From Zhongshania marina (GTDB lineage Bacteria; Pseudomonadota; Gammaproteobacteria; Pseudomonadales; Spongiibacteraceae): a DNA stretch of 64,000 nt. Within the stretch, counting starts at the first letter, position 1; every line of letters begins with the position of its first letter. Made by a program: the position numbers and the translations under genes. Under the pieces are notes generated by a model. That model searched no databases, was not told the origin of the DNA, and worked only from the letters and a program-made list of their open reading frames with translations. The stretch spans positions 1 to 64,000 of the forward strand of contig NZ_PQGG01000029.1 in the NCBI RefSeq assembly GCF_002915595.1, in the 5' to 3' direction. Of the stretch, positions 63,657 through 64,000 are shown piece after piece.

Positions 63657-63869
63657 TTACTCACCACCCGCGCTGATATTAGAGTTTGACCCGACGAACC
63701 AATTGGCGCCCTTCGCCTTGCTATGTAATTCGGCCAACAATGGCCAGCGCCGAATTATCTGCTGGTAGCGGTGCAACTCAACCACCTCAACATACTGCCT
63801 ATCCTTTAGGGCATAAGCTCGGTATATTGCCCGCACATCCTCGCTCAGCTTCCTTTGTCCATCCACCAC
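63657..63869 (-). CDS. bcsR: BcsR-like cellulose regulatory protein
   Basis: The 70-residue protein matches E. coli BcsR: a 30-residue helical first half with RAYALKDRQYVEVVEL, then YQQIIRRWPLLAELHSK, in which the WPLLAE phrase is the family hallmark. BcsR works with BcsQ in stabilising the synthase. Start is GTG at 63869, possibly the next GTG, with gggata upstream. It is the first gene of the visible operon. Confidence 0.85.
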   Translation of the reverse strand: MVDGQRKLSEDVRAIYRAYALKDRQYVEVVELHRYQQIIRRWPLLAELHSKAKGANWFVGSNSNISAGGE

Positions 63870-63941
63870 TATCCCGATCCTTTATTGCCATTACGACTAG
63901 ATAGCCAAACCCTTTACTTCTTTTCCAAACACGTATAAGGC

Positions 63942-63947
63942 ATTATA
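63942..63947 (-). promoter_or_regulatory. Candidate -10 element before bcsR
   Basis: On the minus strand a perfect TATAAT occurs 73 bases before the bcsR start codon. No convincing -35 element is at the right distance, so this is only a candidate. Confidence 0.3.
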
Positions 63948-64000
63948 CAGATCAGGCTGACGTAACCGAGTTCCTTTTTCCGGTTTTGCCGGCTAATTAT

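Noticed and set aside
1-64000. CRISPR array, prophage or integrative element
   Set aside because: No regularly spaced direct repeats, integrase, phage structural genes or tRNA attachment site were seen; the only mobile units are the IS and the foldback repeat.

Overview
The window reads as a chromosomal segment of a Gram-negative, aerobic gammaproteobacterium. It carries a full type II secretion operon, an E. coli-like cellulose synthase operon, TonB and OmpA outer-membrane proteins, and BolA, TrmH and DusC. A wax ester synthase, P450, sulfotransferase, DUF1214 protein and acyl-CoA dehydrogenase point to a marine lipid- or hydrocarbon-using lineage such as Spongiibacteraceae/Cellvibrionales. 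That placement is inferred from gene content, not from a database search. No rRNA, tRNA or CRISPR array was seen.

Layout. 1-1566: an IS1182-like insertion sequence whose right end touches a terminator stem downstream of the secretion operon. 1616-12608 (minus): gspC-D-E-F-G-H-I-J-K-L-M-N, a complete type II secretion operon with nearly every junction overlapping; the prepilin peptidase GspO is not here. 12778-14166 (minus): a DUF3012 lipoprotein, a rubredoxin and an orphan GspC-like PDZ protein, all on the same strand upstream of gspC. 14280-20100: dusC, a DUF2505 protein, a YeeE/YedE transporter pair behind a CsoR/CstR-like palindrome, a DUF3336/patatin lipase and a beta-lactamase-fold esterase.

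20100-28250: a TetR regulator and a cytochrome P450 behind a perfect 40-bp palindrome, then an AlkA-like glycosylase, a sulfotransferase with a DUF1214 protein, TrmH, a YdiI/MenI-like thioesterase and an acyl-CoA dehydrogenase. 28317-34308: an OmpA-like protein paired with a ShlB/FhaC-type transporter lacking a visible signal peptide, a SnoaL-like protein, a roughly 270-bp foldback MITE-like repeat and a TonB-dependent receptor. 34529-36538: a YheT-like hydrolase and a CitE-like lyase. 36719-43107 (plus): a probable Fur-regulated operon of imelysin, di-haem oxidoreductase, second imelysin, DUF1513 protein and multicopper oxidase, most likely a periplasmic iron (or copper/iron) system.

43108-45047 is gene-poor, holding a GNAT-like gene and a higBA toxin-antitoxin pair. 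45048-50593 (minus): a wax ester synthase/DGAT with a histone-like tail, trhO, bolA, a TfoX N-domain protein and the cobalamin genes cobD and cbiB. 50834-63869 (minus): an amidohydrolase, a GT4 glycosyltransferase and the cellulose operon bcsR-Q-A-B-Z-C. Transcription of that operon runs from the right edge of the window toward the glycosyltransferase.

The least-explained units are the OmpA/ShlB pair, the orphan GspC-like protein with rubredoxin, the imelysin operon extended by a multicopper oxidase, the histone-like tail on the wax synthase and the foldback repeat.
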